A stretch of DNA of 9,548 bases from JBBDXA01 sp040902585. GTDB taxonomy: Bacteria > Planctomycetota > Phycisphaerae > Phycisphaerales > Phycisphaeraceae. Of this stretch, positions 1 to 6,099 are shown one piece after another. Made by a program: the position numbers and the translations under genes. Each line of letters opens with the position of its first letter. Within the stretch, counting starts at the first letter, position 1. The stretch lies in the NCBI GenBank assembly GCA_040902585.1, contig JBBDXA010000008.1, forward strand, positions 1 through 9,548. Reading direction: 5' to 3'. The notes under the pieces are model-generated. The model worked only from the letters and a program-made list of their open reading frames with translations, did no database searches and was not told the origin of the DNA.

Positions 1-2
1 AA

Positions 3-44
3 TCAGGGGTCAGGGGTCAGGGGTCAGGAGGCAGGGGGCAGGGG
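3..44. repeat. Heptamer tandem repeat, G-rich, six units
   Basis: Six consecutive 7-nt units: three TCAGGGG, one TCAGGAG and two GCAGGGG. The array ends one base before the stop codon of the minus-strand TadE-like gene and may extend past the left edge. The plus strand has G-runs at 6-9, 13-16, 20-23, 34-38 and 41-45, mostly separated by three bases, which fits a G-quadruplex motif. The minus-strand transcript of the same stretch is C-rich and G-poor directly after a stop codon, as expected of a Rho loading site. The repeat is seen directly; both functions are inferred. Confidence 0.85.
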
Positions 45-45
45 G

Positions 46-1029
46 TCATTGGCCTTGGGGAGCCGAGGTTCCTGCATTCGGTTGGATGCGGGGGCGACGA
101 CCGCCGTTGGTATCCAGCGGATCGTTTGGTAACGCGCGGGGCAGGGCTGGGGTCACGCGATCGATCTCCGGCTTTTCAGGCAGGGGCACGGGCACGCCTT
201 CGTTGGCAAGCGTGTACTGGGCGCTGACGAGGGTGTACCGACCCGGGCCTTTTCCATCATGATCGCCATCGGCGAAGATGCGGCTGGCGATGGGCACGCC
301 GAGGTTGAGCTTGTGCGTCAGCCGCACCGTCACGGCATCGCGCGGGCCGAAGCGGTAGGGGTTGTCCGGCAGGGGTTCGAAAGTGACATCGTGTTCATCC
401 ATCACTCGCGTTTCGAGGACTTCGATTTCCGTCATGGCATCGGCGTAGTGGACTTTGCCCGAGAGCATCGACGCAACCCAGGCCGGCTCGCTGACGCCGT
501 AGGCCGCGTAGTGATTTTGAAGGGCGGCCACCATTTCGCCGGCCTTGCCGGTGCCGGTTTCAAACTGACCGGCGACAGGCAGGATCGCGTAGGCCGCGGC
601 GCGGTGGATGCGTTCGTACTTGAGCGAGTACTTGTCGTTGGTGTAAAGGTTCGGGGCCAGGTCGCCATTGGCGGTGTAGTCCTGTCCGATTTCGATGGAA
701 GCGGCCCGTGTCGCCTGGAAGGCTGCGTAGTGAACGTACATGTTCCCCGCCATCAGCAGCATTGACTGCACGAGAACCAGAATGATGGTGAGCAGAATGG
801 GAAAGCAGAGCGCAAACTCGATGGTCGTGGTCGCGCTCTGATCGCGATGAAGGTCGCGCACGCGGTCAGCCATCTTCTGAATCCGACCCATGCGCATCAT
901 GGCGCGCAGGAGGAGCACGAGTAGAATCGCACAGACAACCGCGATGCCCCCGCAGACCAAGGTGAAGCGGTCCGAGAGCGCGTTTGCCAGCCAGCCGTCG
1001 GCGAGCGTCAGGAGTGAGGAATTGGCCAT
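46..1029 (-). CDS. TadE-like pseudopilin with extra N-terminal membrane segment
   Basis: This 327-residue protein is probably a minor pseudopilin of the Tad/Flp pilus. It has two hydrophobic segments. The first, about residues 22-41, is unusual for the family. The second, about 70-94, follows a TadE-type motif (HRDQSATTTIEFAL, residues 61-74) with the pilin-type Glu at E71. TadE proteins are normally inserted in the inner membrane, processed by the Tad prepilin peptidase, and needed for pilus assembly. Here Ala66 stands where the residue before the cleavage site is usually Gly, so processing may differ. The remaining 230 residues are a soluble, probably extracytoplasmic domain with a Pro-rich tail after about residue 278. 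The start is ATG with a weak AAGG upstream. It lies about 210 bp from the prepilin peptidase gene, and a candidate promoter in the gap suggests a separate transcript. The pilin-like region is clear; the function of the C-terminal domain is not. Confidence 0.8.
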   Translation of the reverse strand: MANSSLLTLADGWLANALSDRFTLVCGGIAVVCAILLVLLLRAMMRMGRIQKMADRVRDLHRDQSATTTIEFALCFPILLTIILVLVQSMLLMAGNMYVHYAAFQATRAASIEIGQDYTANGDLAPNLYTNDKYSLKYERIHRAAAYAILPVAGQFETGTGKAGEMVAALQNHYAAYGVSEPAWVASMLSGKVHYADAMTEIEVLETRVMDEHDVTFEPLPDNPYRFGPRDAVTVRLTHKLNLGVPIASRIFADGDHDGKGPGRYTLVSAQYTLANEGVPVPLPEKPEIDRVTPALPRALPNDPLDTNGGRRPRIQPNAGTSAPQGQ

Positions 1030-1133
1030 GCGTGAACCTTAGTACGTTGCCGAAGGTTGCTGAAAGCCTTGCGAGCGGCGGGGGACGGCAGCCGCGTGGA
1101 GGGCGGCAGGGAGGGAATCGCGTCGATACACTG

Positions 1134-1163
1134 ATTATCGTACCAAAGCCGTCATATTTCCAA
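1134..1163 (-). promoter_or_regulatory. Candidate sigma-70-type promoter for the TadE-like gene
   Basis: Reading the minus strand there is a TTGGAA hexamer (1163-1158), an 18-nt spacer and GATAAT (1139-1134). That is 4 of 6 and 5 of 6 matches to the bacterial consensus. It would give a leader of about 100 nt before the ATG at 1029. No experimental support is available, and matches of this quality occur by chance. Confidence 0.4.
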
Positions 1164-1188
1164 CGGACGAACCGGTGCATTGACCTGT

Positions 1189-1217
1189 AAAAACGCCGCA
1201 TCCATAAGAAGTTGCGG
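1189..1217 (-). terminator. Weak candidate terminator after the prepilin peptidase gene
   Basis: On the minus strand CCGCA and TGCGG can pair around a 12-nt loop, followed by CG and a run of five T. It lies just past the stop codon of the prepilin peptidase gene, which is the right place. The stem is only 5 bp with a large loop, so it is weak. Together with the downstream candidate promoter it suggests that the TadE-like gene is transcribed separately. Confidence 0.3.
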
Positions 1218-1238
1218 TTCGCGACGAGGAAGTTTCAG

Positions 1239-1895
1239 TCATAAACGCCCCCAGGGCAAGATGACGCCCAGAAACAGCTCCACCCCGGCCAGCACCGCCC
1301 CGATTGACAGGCCGATCGCCAGCCCGATCGGCGGGCCTACGGAGACGATGTCCGGCTTGGTCTTGGAAGCGACCTGGGTAGCCATCATGGCGATGTTGCT
1401 GAGCGTCTTGCGGAACAGGCCGCGGGCGATGACGATGCCGACGGCGATCAGGGCGGCAGCGAGGAAGCCGTAGAACAGGGCGTGCAGCACGGCCTCCCAG
1501 TCCGCCAGGATCGCGCCGAAGGCACCCATCACCTTGACATCAGCGGCCCCTCGGATGGCACCGATCACGTAGAGCAGAAAGAACGGCACAAAGGCCGCGC
1601 CGAAGCCGATGCCCGCGTCGCGCAGGCCGGTGATCAGGCCGATGCCTCCGGCCAGCGCCAGACCGGCGATGGCGTGAAATAAAAACCCCGCGACGATGGC
1701 GGGGTAGGTGATCTTATTGGAGATGCGGTGGTACAGGCCGTCACTGGTACCGCTGATGAGGGCGACGATCGAGAGCAGGGTAAAGCCGATGATACCGACC
1801 GGTTGCAGGGACTGAGGCGAAGGGCTCTGAGCGAGCACGCTGAGCAGGGGCAGGGGATCGACACCAGTTAGCATCACACCCGTGCTTCCTTGCAT
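1239..1895 (-). CDS. Prepilin peptidase (A24 family, TadV/CpaA type)
   Basis: This is a polytopic inner-membrane aspartic protease of about 218 residues that cleaves leader peptides from Flp and TadE-type pilins. In the frame counted from a TTG just before the ATG, the first catalytic Asp is probably D53 (SGTSDG), followed by a cytoplasmic loop (HRISNKITYP). The second is D120 in GAADVKVMGAFGA. The family motif is GxGD; here it is GAAD, with Ala in the third position. Hydrophobic segments lie near 34-49, 66-90, 98-115, 123-158 and 186-214. Position, length and membrane pattern fit a peptidase domain without the methylase domain of PilD, as in Tad systems. The start is uncertain: the ATG at 1895 lacks a ribosome site, while AAGGA (1891-1887) suits a GTG at 1877, giving about 212 residues. 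It follows the Flp gene by about 90 bp. Confidence 0.85.
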   Translation of the reverse strand: MQGSTGVMLTGVDPLPLLSVLAQSPSPQSLQPVGIIGFTLLSIVALISGTSDGLYHRISNKITYPAIVAGFLFHAIAGLALAGGIGLITGLRDAGIGFGAAFVPFFLLYVIGAIRGAADVKVMGAFGAILADWEAVLHALFYGFLAAALIAVGIVIARGLFRKTLSNIAMMATQVASKTKPDIVSVGPPIGLAIGLSIGAVLAGVELFLGVILPWGRL

Positions 1896-1985
1896 CAACA
1901 GGCCACATGGCAGGATGGCTGCGGAACCCCGAAGGCATCGCCGCGACCGAAGGAGACAATCAAAGGCTCAGCCCCGTCGGTGTAC

Positions 1986-2204
1986 TCAGTTACCGCCGGT
2001 GGGCAGATTCTTGTAGCTGTCGTTGTCGTCGCGTACTTCGCCCCAGATGCCTTCAACCCAAGTGAAGATTTCCTGCTTGAAGAAAATCAGGATGCCAAGC
2101 AGCGGCAGGATGATCGCGCCGATGAGCAGGAGCTTTTCCAATCCCTCCGCACCGGCTTCATCCTTGTGGAAGCCTTTGATTCGTTTGAGCATGTTCTTGA
2201 ACAT
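1986..2204 (-). CDS. Flp-type pilin subunit
   Basis: This 72-residue protein resembles the major subunit of Tad/Flp pili. A basic N-terminus (MFKNMLKRIKGFHKDEAG) is followed by the cleavage-site pattern G18/AEGLE with Glu at +5 (E23), then a 20-residue hydrophobic segment (about 25-45) and a short hydrophilic tail ending TGGN. Flp pilins usually have Glu-Tyr at the cleavage site; this one has Glu-Lys. The start at 2204 was preferred over an in-frame ATG ten codons upstream, because a good AGGAG lies 7 nt before it and the shorter leader is typical. The neighbours are the secretion ATPase and the prepilin peptidase. A second, larger pilin-like gene lies 168 bp upstream, so which one forms the fibre is not certain from sequence. 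Confidence 0.82.
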   Translation of the reverse strand: MFKNMLKRIKGFHKDEAGAEGLEKLLLIGAIILPLLGILIFFKQEIFTWVEGIWGEVRDDNDSYKNLPTGGN

Positions 2205-2211
2205 TACGATA

Positions 2212-2216
2212 CTCCT
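2212..2216 (-). promoter_or_regulatory. Ribosome binding site that fixes the Flp pilin start
   Basis: AGGAG on the minus strand, 7 nt before the ATG at 2204. It is the strongest Shine-Dalgarno match in the pilus cluster, consistent with a pilin made in large amounts, and it argues against the upstream ATG at 2234. Confidence 0.75.
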
Positions 2217-2372
2217 GAGTGGACCGGCAGCCATCCGCGGCCGCCTGCTTTTCTCTTTTCCCGTCTCTCTTCAAATCTCAACGCCAACGCAGCGTCAAGT
2301 GGGAATGATTGTTTAACTTCCGTTCGTGCCGATTGTCCGATCCGCGTTACTCGGGGCATTACCTTTTCGGGA

Positions 2373-2624
2373 TCACGGCGTGGGCAGGCTGCTGAGCATG
2401 GTCATCATCCGGTAGTAGTCGACGACGACGCTCAGACACATTGTCAGAAGATACACCGCAGGTAACGCTATGCCGCCCAATAAAAGCGCCCATTCGAGCG
2501 TGGTCGTGCCGCGCTCGTCGCGGTGCAGCTTGCGGAGCCAGCGACGTACCCGCCGGGTGAGGGGAAGGCGACGGCGGCGGTGTGACAAAGCGGACACAGG
2601 CGAGGAGGGTGGAATCGGGGCCAT
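2373..2624 (-). CDS. Small Flp/TadE-like membrane protein
   Basis: An 83-residue protein with a strongly basic N-terminus (residues 16-35, rich in Arg), the motif HRDERGTTTLEWALL (34-48) and a hydrophobic segment to about residue 68, then a short tail with paired Tyr and Met residues. G39 followed by TTTLE (Glu at +5, E44) fits a prepilin peptidase site. The same HRD-TTT-E arrangement occurs in the large TadE-like protein of this cluster, so it may be a minor pseudopilin rather than the fibre subunit. The start is the only ATG in frame and lies 21 bp after the end of the ATPase gene, so the two are probably cotranscribed. No clear ribosome site is visible. Family placement rests on the short motif only. 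Confidence 0.72.
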   Translation of the reverse strand: MAPIPPSSPVSALSHRRRRLPLTRRVRRWLRKLHRDERGTTTLEWALLLGGIALPAVYLLTMCLSVVVDYYRMMTMLSSLPTP

Positions 2625-2645
2625 TGGAGTATTCTTGCCGGGTGA

Positions 2646-3749
2646 TCAGCCAAGGTCAAATATACTTCGCGTACGATCTGTCACCAAATCCCGCTCCTCG
2701 GGACGAAGCTGGTCGGTGAAGTTGGAACGCTGGCCTGTCCAGGTCAATTGCACCTTCTTTTTATCGTCCGGGTCAGGCTTCATCGTGAAGATGTCCCGGA
2801 TCTTGTAGCGTCCGTCATCTCCCAGAGGATCGACTTCCGCGATCTGTGTGAGCATGCGTTTGCCGCCCATGTGCCGACTCATCTGCACGAGTACATCCAG
2901 AGCCGAGGATACCTGCGACCGCAATGCATGAAGCGGCAGTTCCACTTTGCTCATCAGGGCCATGGTTTCCAGACGGTTCAGGGCGTCGTACGCGTTGTTG
3001 GCGTGGAGCGTGCCCATCGATCCGCCGTGACCGCTGGTCATGGCCTGGATCATGTCCAGGGCTTCGCCGCCGCGGACTTCGCCGATGATGATCCGGTCCG
3101 GCCGCAGTCGCAGGCTGGAGCGGAACAACTCGCGAATACCCACCGCTCCGCGCCCGAAGCGATCGGGCGGCTTCGTCTCCATCGAGACCACGTGATCCTG
3201 TTGCAGTTGCAGTTCGGCTGAGTCTTCAATGACGACGATGCGCTCCGTCGGCGGAATGAAAGTGGAGAGCGCATTGAGCAGCGACGTCTTGCCCGAACTG
3301 GTGCCGCCTGCCACGAGAAGATTGCGCTCGGCGCGCACGGCGATCTGAAGGTACTCATTCGACGCCGCGGTCAGGCTGCCCAGGTGAATGAGCCAGTCGA
3401 TATCCAGCGTGGTGGTGGAGAACTTACGAATGGTCATGACCGTGCCCAGGCGGGCGCAGGGCGGACGGGCCACGTGAACGCGCGAGCCGTTGGGCAGGCG
3501 CGAGTCGATCAAGGGGTTTTCATCGTTGAGGCTTTTGCCCGTGAATTGAAGGATGTTGTTCACAGCCGCGACGTAGCCTTCGTCGTCGGCGAACTTCGCT
3601 GCGGTCTTGATGATCTGGCCATCGCGTTCGATGTAGATGTCATCGAACTTGTTGACCATCACTTCGGTGACGCCATCGTCATCCAGGAACGCCTTGATGG
3701 GCGCCAGGTAGTGATCGACCGTCGCGGAGTAGATGTCAAAGTTGTCCAT
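2646..3749 (-). CDS. cpaF: Tad/Flp pilus secretion ATPase (CpaF/TadA family)
   Basis: This 367-residue protein is the cytoplasmic hexameric ATPase that powers Flp pilus assembly. The motifs are complete: Walker A GGTSSGKT (148-155), Asp box VIEDSAEL (173-180), Walker B RIIIGEVRGGEALDM (219-233) and His box GHGGSMGTLHANN (240-252). The conserved N-terminal region DDGVTEVMVNKFDDIYIERDG (24-44) precedes the core, as in other CpaF proteins. The open frame extends upstream to 3974, but those 75 residues cross a hairpin, a heptamer repeat and the start of the divergent dipeptidase gene. They do not resemble the family, so the start at 3749 (MDNFDIYSATVDHYL) was chosen. No Shine-Dalgarno site precedes it. 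It is the first gene of the leftward pilus cluster. Family assignment is very secure; the exact start is less so. Confidence 0.93.
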   Translation of the reverse strand: MDNFDIYSATVDHYLAPIKAFLDDDGVTEVMVNKFDDIYIERDGQIIKTAAKFADDEGYVAAVNNILQFTGKSLNDENPLIDSRLPNGSRVHVARPPCARLGTVMTIRKFSTTTLDIDWLIHLGSLTAASNEYLQIAVRAERNLLVAGGTSSGKTSLLNALSTFIPPTERIVVIEDSAELQLQQDHVVSMETKPPDRFGRGAVGIRELFRSSLRLRPDRIIIGEVRGGEALDMIQAMTSGHGGSMGTLHANNAYDALNRLETMALMSKVELPLHALRSQVSSALDVLVQMSRHMGGKRMLTQIAEVDPLGDDGRYKIRDIFTMKPDPDDKKKVQLTWTGQRSNFTDQLRPEERDLVTDRTRSIFDLG

Positions 3750-3800
3750 TGAATGAAAGATTAAGGATGAGTCCCGCAGAAGTAAAGGGAGATGATCCAC

Positions 3801-3884
3801 CAAGCCCGATGGCGAGCCGTCGGGGTATCGGCACGCGGTGACTGCCCAATACCCCAACGGCTCGCGGACTCGCCATTGGGCTTG
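3801..3884. repeat. Large intergenic inverted repeat
   Basis: The arms at 3801-3831 and 3846-3884 are near-perfect inverted copies around a loop of about 14 nt. They share CAAGCCC, ATGGCGAG, GCCGT or GCCGTT, and GGGGTAT. The right arm carries 8 extra bases (TCCGCGAG in the left-arm orientation) that partly repeat the neighbouring GCGAG, so the two arms look like copies of one repeat unit that differ by a small indel. The structure lies between divergent genes, so it is not an ordinary terminator for either. It resembles a paired REP-like element. Confidence 0.85.
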
Positions 3885-3895
3885 AACTGCCTCAC

Positions 3896-3923
3896 AGCTC
3901 ATAGCTCTCAGCTCATAGCTCCC
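3896..3923. repeat. Heptamer tandem repeat, AGCTCAT type, four units
   Basis: Four consecutive 7-nt units, each starting AGCTC: AGCTCAT, AGCTCTC, AGCTCAT, AGCTCCC. The last unit ends exactly where the TATAAT box of the dipeptidase promoter begins, so the repeat occupies the -35 region. It may be a binding site, or a neutral repeat that happens to lie there. Confidence 0.85.
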
Positions 3924-3929
3924 TATAAT
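3924..3929 (+). promoter_or_regulatory. Perfect -10 box of a likely leaderless dipeptidase mRNA
   Basis: TATAAT lies at -13 to -8 relative to the A of the ATG at 3937, so transcription would begin at or within a base or two of the start codon. No Shine-Dalgarno sequence lies between them. No recognisable -35 hexamer exists at the expected distance; that interval is filled by the heptamer repeat. Confidence 0.6.
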
Positions 3930-3936
3930 CCCGCCC

Positions 3937-5121
3937 ATGTCATTCATCATCGACGGCCACCTCGACATTGCCATGAACGCGCTGAGTTACGAACGCGACC
4001 AGTGCCTGACCGTTGCCCAGATCAGGCAGCGCGAAGCGAAGCTCACCGGCGGCGAGCCGGGCACGTGTACGACGACTGTCCAGGAAATGCGCCGCGTGGG
4101 CGTGCCGATGTGCGTGACCACGGTCATCGCCCGCTACAGGCCAATGGCGCAGCCCGAACGCCTCGCGCCGCGGTATGGGCTCGATCATCCCACGCAGGAC
4201 ATGGCCTACGCCTCGGCGATGGGGCAGCTCGCCTACTACGAAGCCTTGCAGCGGCAGGGGGTGCTGCGCATCCTTCGCACGAAGCAGGATGTGCATGAGC
4301 ATTGGAACGATTGGCGCACCGAATCGACTGGAGCACCGTCCCGGCAGGGCGGTGCATCGCGGCGCACGGATGCATCAGGCGTCCGCGGCACCACCCTTCC
4401 CGGTGGTGCTCCAGCGATGCCGCCGCTGGGTGTGATCATCACCATGGAAGGGGCGGACCCGATCGTCGAGCCGCAGGAGATTTACCTCTGGCACGAACGA
4501 GGCCTGCGCACGCTCATGCTCGCGCACTTCGGCCCTGCCGTCCACGCCTACGGCACCCAAGGGCACAACTCGACCGAAGACGGCCCCGTCACCGATCGAG
4601 GAATCGAACTGCTCAAGGAGGTGGCTGCGCTGAAGATGCCGCTGGATCTGACGCACCTGTGCGACCGCAGCTTCTTCCAGGCGATCGATCTCTTTGATGG
4701 CGCGATCTACGCCAGTCACAGTAATTGCCGGGCGCTGGCTCCGATGCAGAGGCAGCTCAGCGATCAGCAGATTCGTTTGATACTCGAACGCGATGGCGTG
4801 ATCGGAGCCGCCATGCACATCGGCATGATGCGCCTCAAGCCCGGCGGCAACATCCCCCCGCGGGCGGAGGTCGGCCTCGATGTCATCGTGCAGCATCTGG
4901 ATCACGTGTGTCAGCTTGCGGGCGATGCGAAACACGCCGCGATCGGCAGCGACCTGGACGGCGGCTTCGGTGCCGAGGATTGCCCGCATGATCTGGACAC
5001 CGTGGCCGACCTGCGCAAGCTCGATGGCCTTCTGAAGGCACGCGGGTACAGTGATGAGGATGTGAAGAACATTCTCCACGGCAACTGGCTGCGGTTCTGG
5101 ATGACGCATCTGCCGGGGTGA
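3937..5121 (+). CDS. Membrane dipeptidase-like metallohydrolase (peptidase M19)
   Basis: A 394-residue enzyme of the M19 (renal dipeptidase-like) family of zinc dipeptidases, in the amidohydrolase fold. The metal ligands are all recognisable: H8 and D10 (DGHLD), bridging E171 (MEGADPI), H240 (DLTHL) and H261 (ASHSN). The catalytic-region Asp is D339 (IGSDLDGG). Bacterial members hydrolyse dipeptides, often including D-amino acids. No signal peptide is present, so it is probably cytoplasmic despite the family name. Residues 131-159, rich in Gly, Ala, Ser and Arg, are encoded by an 87-bp palindromic insertion and are probably a disordered loop before the E171 strand. The start fits the family N-terminus and the adjacent -10 box. 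It is divergent from the pilus cluster and followed closely by coaE, with no evident functional link to either. Confidence 0.93.
   Translation: MSFIIDGHLDIAMNALSYERDQCLTVAQIRQREAKLTGGEPGTCTTTVQEMRRVGVPMCVTTVIARYRPMAQPERLAPRYGLDHPTQDMAYASAMGQLAYYEALQRQGVLRILRTKQDVHEHWNDWRTESTGAPSRQGGASRRTDASGVRGTTLPGGAPAMPPLGVIITMEGADPIVEPQEIYLWHERGLRTLMLAHFGPAVHAYGTQGHNSTEDGPVTDRGIELLKEVAALKMPLDLTHLCDRSFFQAIDLFDGAIYASHSNCRALAPMQRQLSDQQIRLILERDGVIGAAMHIGMMRLKPGGNIPPRAEVGLDVIVQHLDHVCQLAGDAKHAAIGSDLDGGFGAEDCPHDLDTVADLRKLDGLLKARGYSDEDVKNILHGNWLRFWMTHLPG
4328..4414 (+). repeat. In-frame 87-bp palindromic element inside the dipeptidase gene
   Basis: The stretch begins with CTGGAGCACC and ends with its exact reverse complement GGTGCTCCAG. 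Within it are two strong hairpins: GCACCGTCC/GGGCGGTGC (4333-4355, one G-T pair) and GCACCACC/GGTGGTGC (4388-4409). An ATGCAT palindrome lies at 4370-4375, near the exact centre, flanked by partly complementary CGCGG and CCGCG. The length is 29 codons, so the frame is kept. CGA borders both ends and could be a 3-bp target duplication. It looks like a small interspersed palindromic element tolerated in coding DNA. Confidence 0.7.
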
Positions 5122-5198
5122 AGTGTCGGGCCAGAGTCGGGGGAGACAACGGGCAGCCCGCACGGGTCTCCTCGCCAAGCCTCGTCGACCCGTGGCAC

Positions 5199-5226
5199 CC
5201 AATCCCCGATCCGCAATCCTCAATCT
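5199..5226. repeat. Heptamer tandem repeat, CAATCC type, four units
   Basis: Four 7-nt units with an ATC core: CCAATCC, CCGATCC, GCAATCC, TCAATCT, followed one base out of register by CCAATCC again. It lies in the space between the dipeptidase stop and the conserved part of coaE. It can be read in frame with coaE, but it has the character of intergenic repeat rather than protein. Confidence 0.75.
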
Positions 5227-5236
5227 GCCAATCCCC

Positions 5237-5887
5237 TTGCCTTCCAACCTCTCCAAACCTGTGATCGCCATCATCGGCGGTATCGGCTCGGGCAAAAGCC
5301 TGATCGCCCGACAGTTCGCCGGCTTCGGCTGCGCGGTCATCGATGCGGATGAACTGGCCAGGAAAACCCTGCATGAATCCGACGTGGTCGAGCGTTTGAA
5401 ACAGTGGTGGGGCGCAGAAGTGATAAAGCCCGACGGCTCGCCTGATCGCTCCGCCATCGCCCGGATCGTCTTCAATCATCCTCCCGAACTTCAGCGGCTG
5501 GAAGACCTTATTCACCCCCGCGTTCACGCCCGGCGGCTGGCGCTGCGGCAGCGATTTGAGGCGGACCCTGCAATCATTGCAATCATCGAAGATTGTCCGT
5601 TGCTGCTGGAAAAGGGAATTGAAAAGGGGGTGGACGCGGTTGTCTTCGTGCAGGCCAGTGACGAGAACCGCAGGCGGCGCGTGGCGGAAAGCCGCGGCTG
5701 GACCGCGGAAGAACACGCCCGCCGCGAGAAAAGCCAGATGGGACTTGACATCAAGGCTTCCCGCGCCGATTATGTCATTGAGAACAACGGCGGCGAAACG
5801 GAAAGTCTCGCCCACGTCCGGCAGGTTCTTACCCAGATACTTCAAAAGCAATCCGGAAAAGACCCGGAACCCATTCCGGAAAAGTAG
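5237..5887 (+). CDS. coaE: Dephospho-CoA kinase
   Basis: The protein catalyses the last step of coenzyme A synthesis, ATP-dependent phosphorylation of the 3'-hydroxyl of dephospho-CoA, in the cytoplasm. The P-loop IIGGIGSGKS lies near the N-terminus. It is followed by the IDADELAR motif, LIHPRVH, the CPLLLEKG segment and the Arg-rich lid region (ENRRRRVAESRGW). SRADYVIENNG ends the conserved core. All fit the family. The open frame begins at a GTG at 5123, two bases after the dipeptidase stop, giving 254 residues. The first 38 are Arg/Pro-rich, contain a heptamer repeat and match nothing expected. CoaE is usually near 200 residues, so the TTG at 5237 (216 residues) is preferred; a GTG at 5261 would give 208. 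None has a good ribosome site. The tail after about residue 200 is hydrophilic and unconserved. Confidence 0.92.
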   Translation: MPSNLSKPVIAIIGGIGSGKSLIARQFAGFGCAVIDADELARKTLHESDVVERLKQWWGAEVIKPDGSPDRSAIARIVFNHPPELQRLEDLIHPRVHARRLALRQRFEADPAIIAIIEDCPLLLEKGIEKGVDAVVFVQASDENRRRRVAESRGWTAEEHARREKSQMGLDIKASRADYVIENNGGETESLAHVRQVLTQILQKQSGKDPEPIPEK

Positions 5888-6010
5888 ACCCGACCGTGGG
5901 GCGATTCGAAATGTCGCCGTGAGACTGGGGCCTCCTGACTGATTTTCCTCCCTCCCTCGTAAGCACCGTAAGGAATGTAAAGGCCAAGGAATCGGCCGAT
6001 CTCCCACAGC

Positions 6011-6093
6011 CATGCACGTCTGCATGTCGTATCAATTTGATTCTTACCCCCCGCATCAGGCTTCATGCCTGAAGCAACTATCCGCTACAGGAG
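6011..6093 (+). promoter_or_regulatory. Leader region of rho with two hairpins and a C-rich stretch
   Basis: The 212-bp gap before rho contains a perfect small hairpin (CATGCA/TGCATG, 6011-6026), the palindrome ATCAATTTGAT (6031-6041), a C-run near 6047-6052, and a second hairpin (GCTTCA/TGAAGC with a TGCC loop, 6060-6075). The AGGAG ribosome site of rho follows at 6089-6093. Many bacteria control rho by termination in its own leader, and a C-rich unstructured patch between hairpins is compatible with that. This is inference. No convincing -35/-10 pair was found. Confidence 0.35.
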
Positions 6094-6099
6094 CCTGTC

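Noticed and set aside
3..44. Short direct repeats as a CRISPR array
   Set aside because: Units are 7 nt and contiguous, without unique spacers; no cas genes are present.
2270..2300. Promoter for the Flp pilin with a TTGACG box on the minus strand (2298-2293)
   Set aside because: The -35 match is good, but at 16-18 nt spacing only a poor TTTGAA lies in the -10 position.
3750..3974. N-terminal extension of the CpaF frame to an ATG at 3974
   Set aside because: It crosses the large hairpin, the heptamer array and the first codons of the divergent dipeptidase gene, and the 75 extra residues do not resemble the CpaF family, which begins well at 3749.
4375..5475. Long minus-strand open frame of 366 codons
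   Set aside because: It lies opposite the dipeptidase and coaE genes, both with complete family motifs; its translation is an Arg/His/Pro-rich shadow typical of GC-rich DNA.
5888..5945. Intrinsic terminator after coaE
   Set aside because: The best stem (GGCGA/TCGCC) is 5 bp with a 9-nt loop and no T-run follows.
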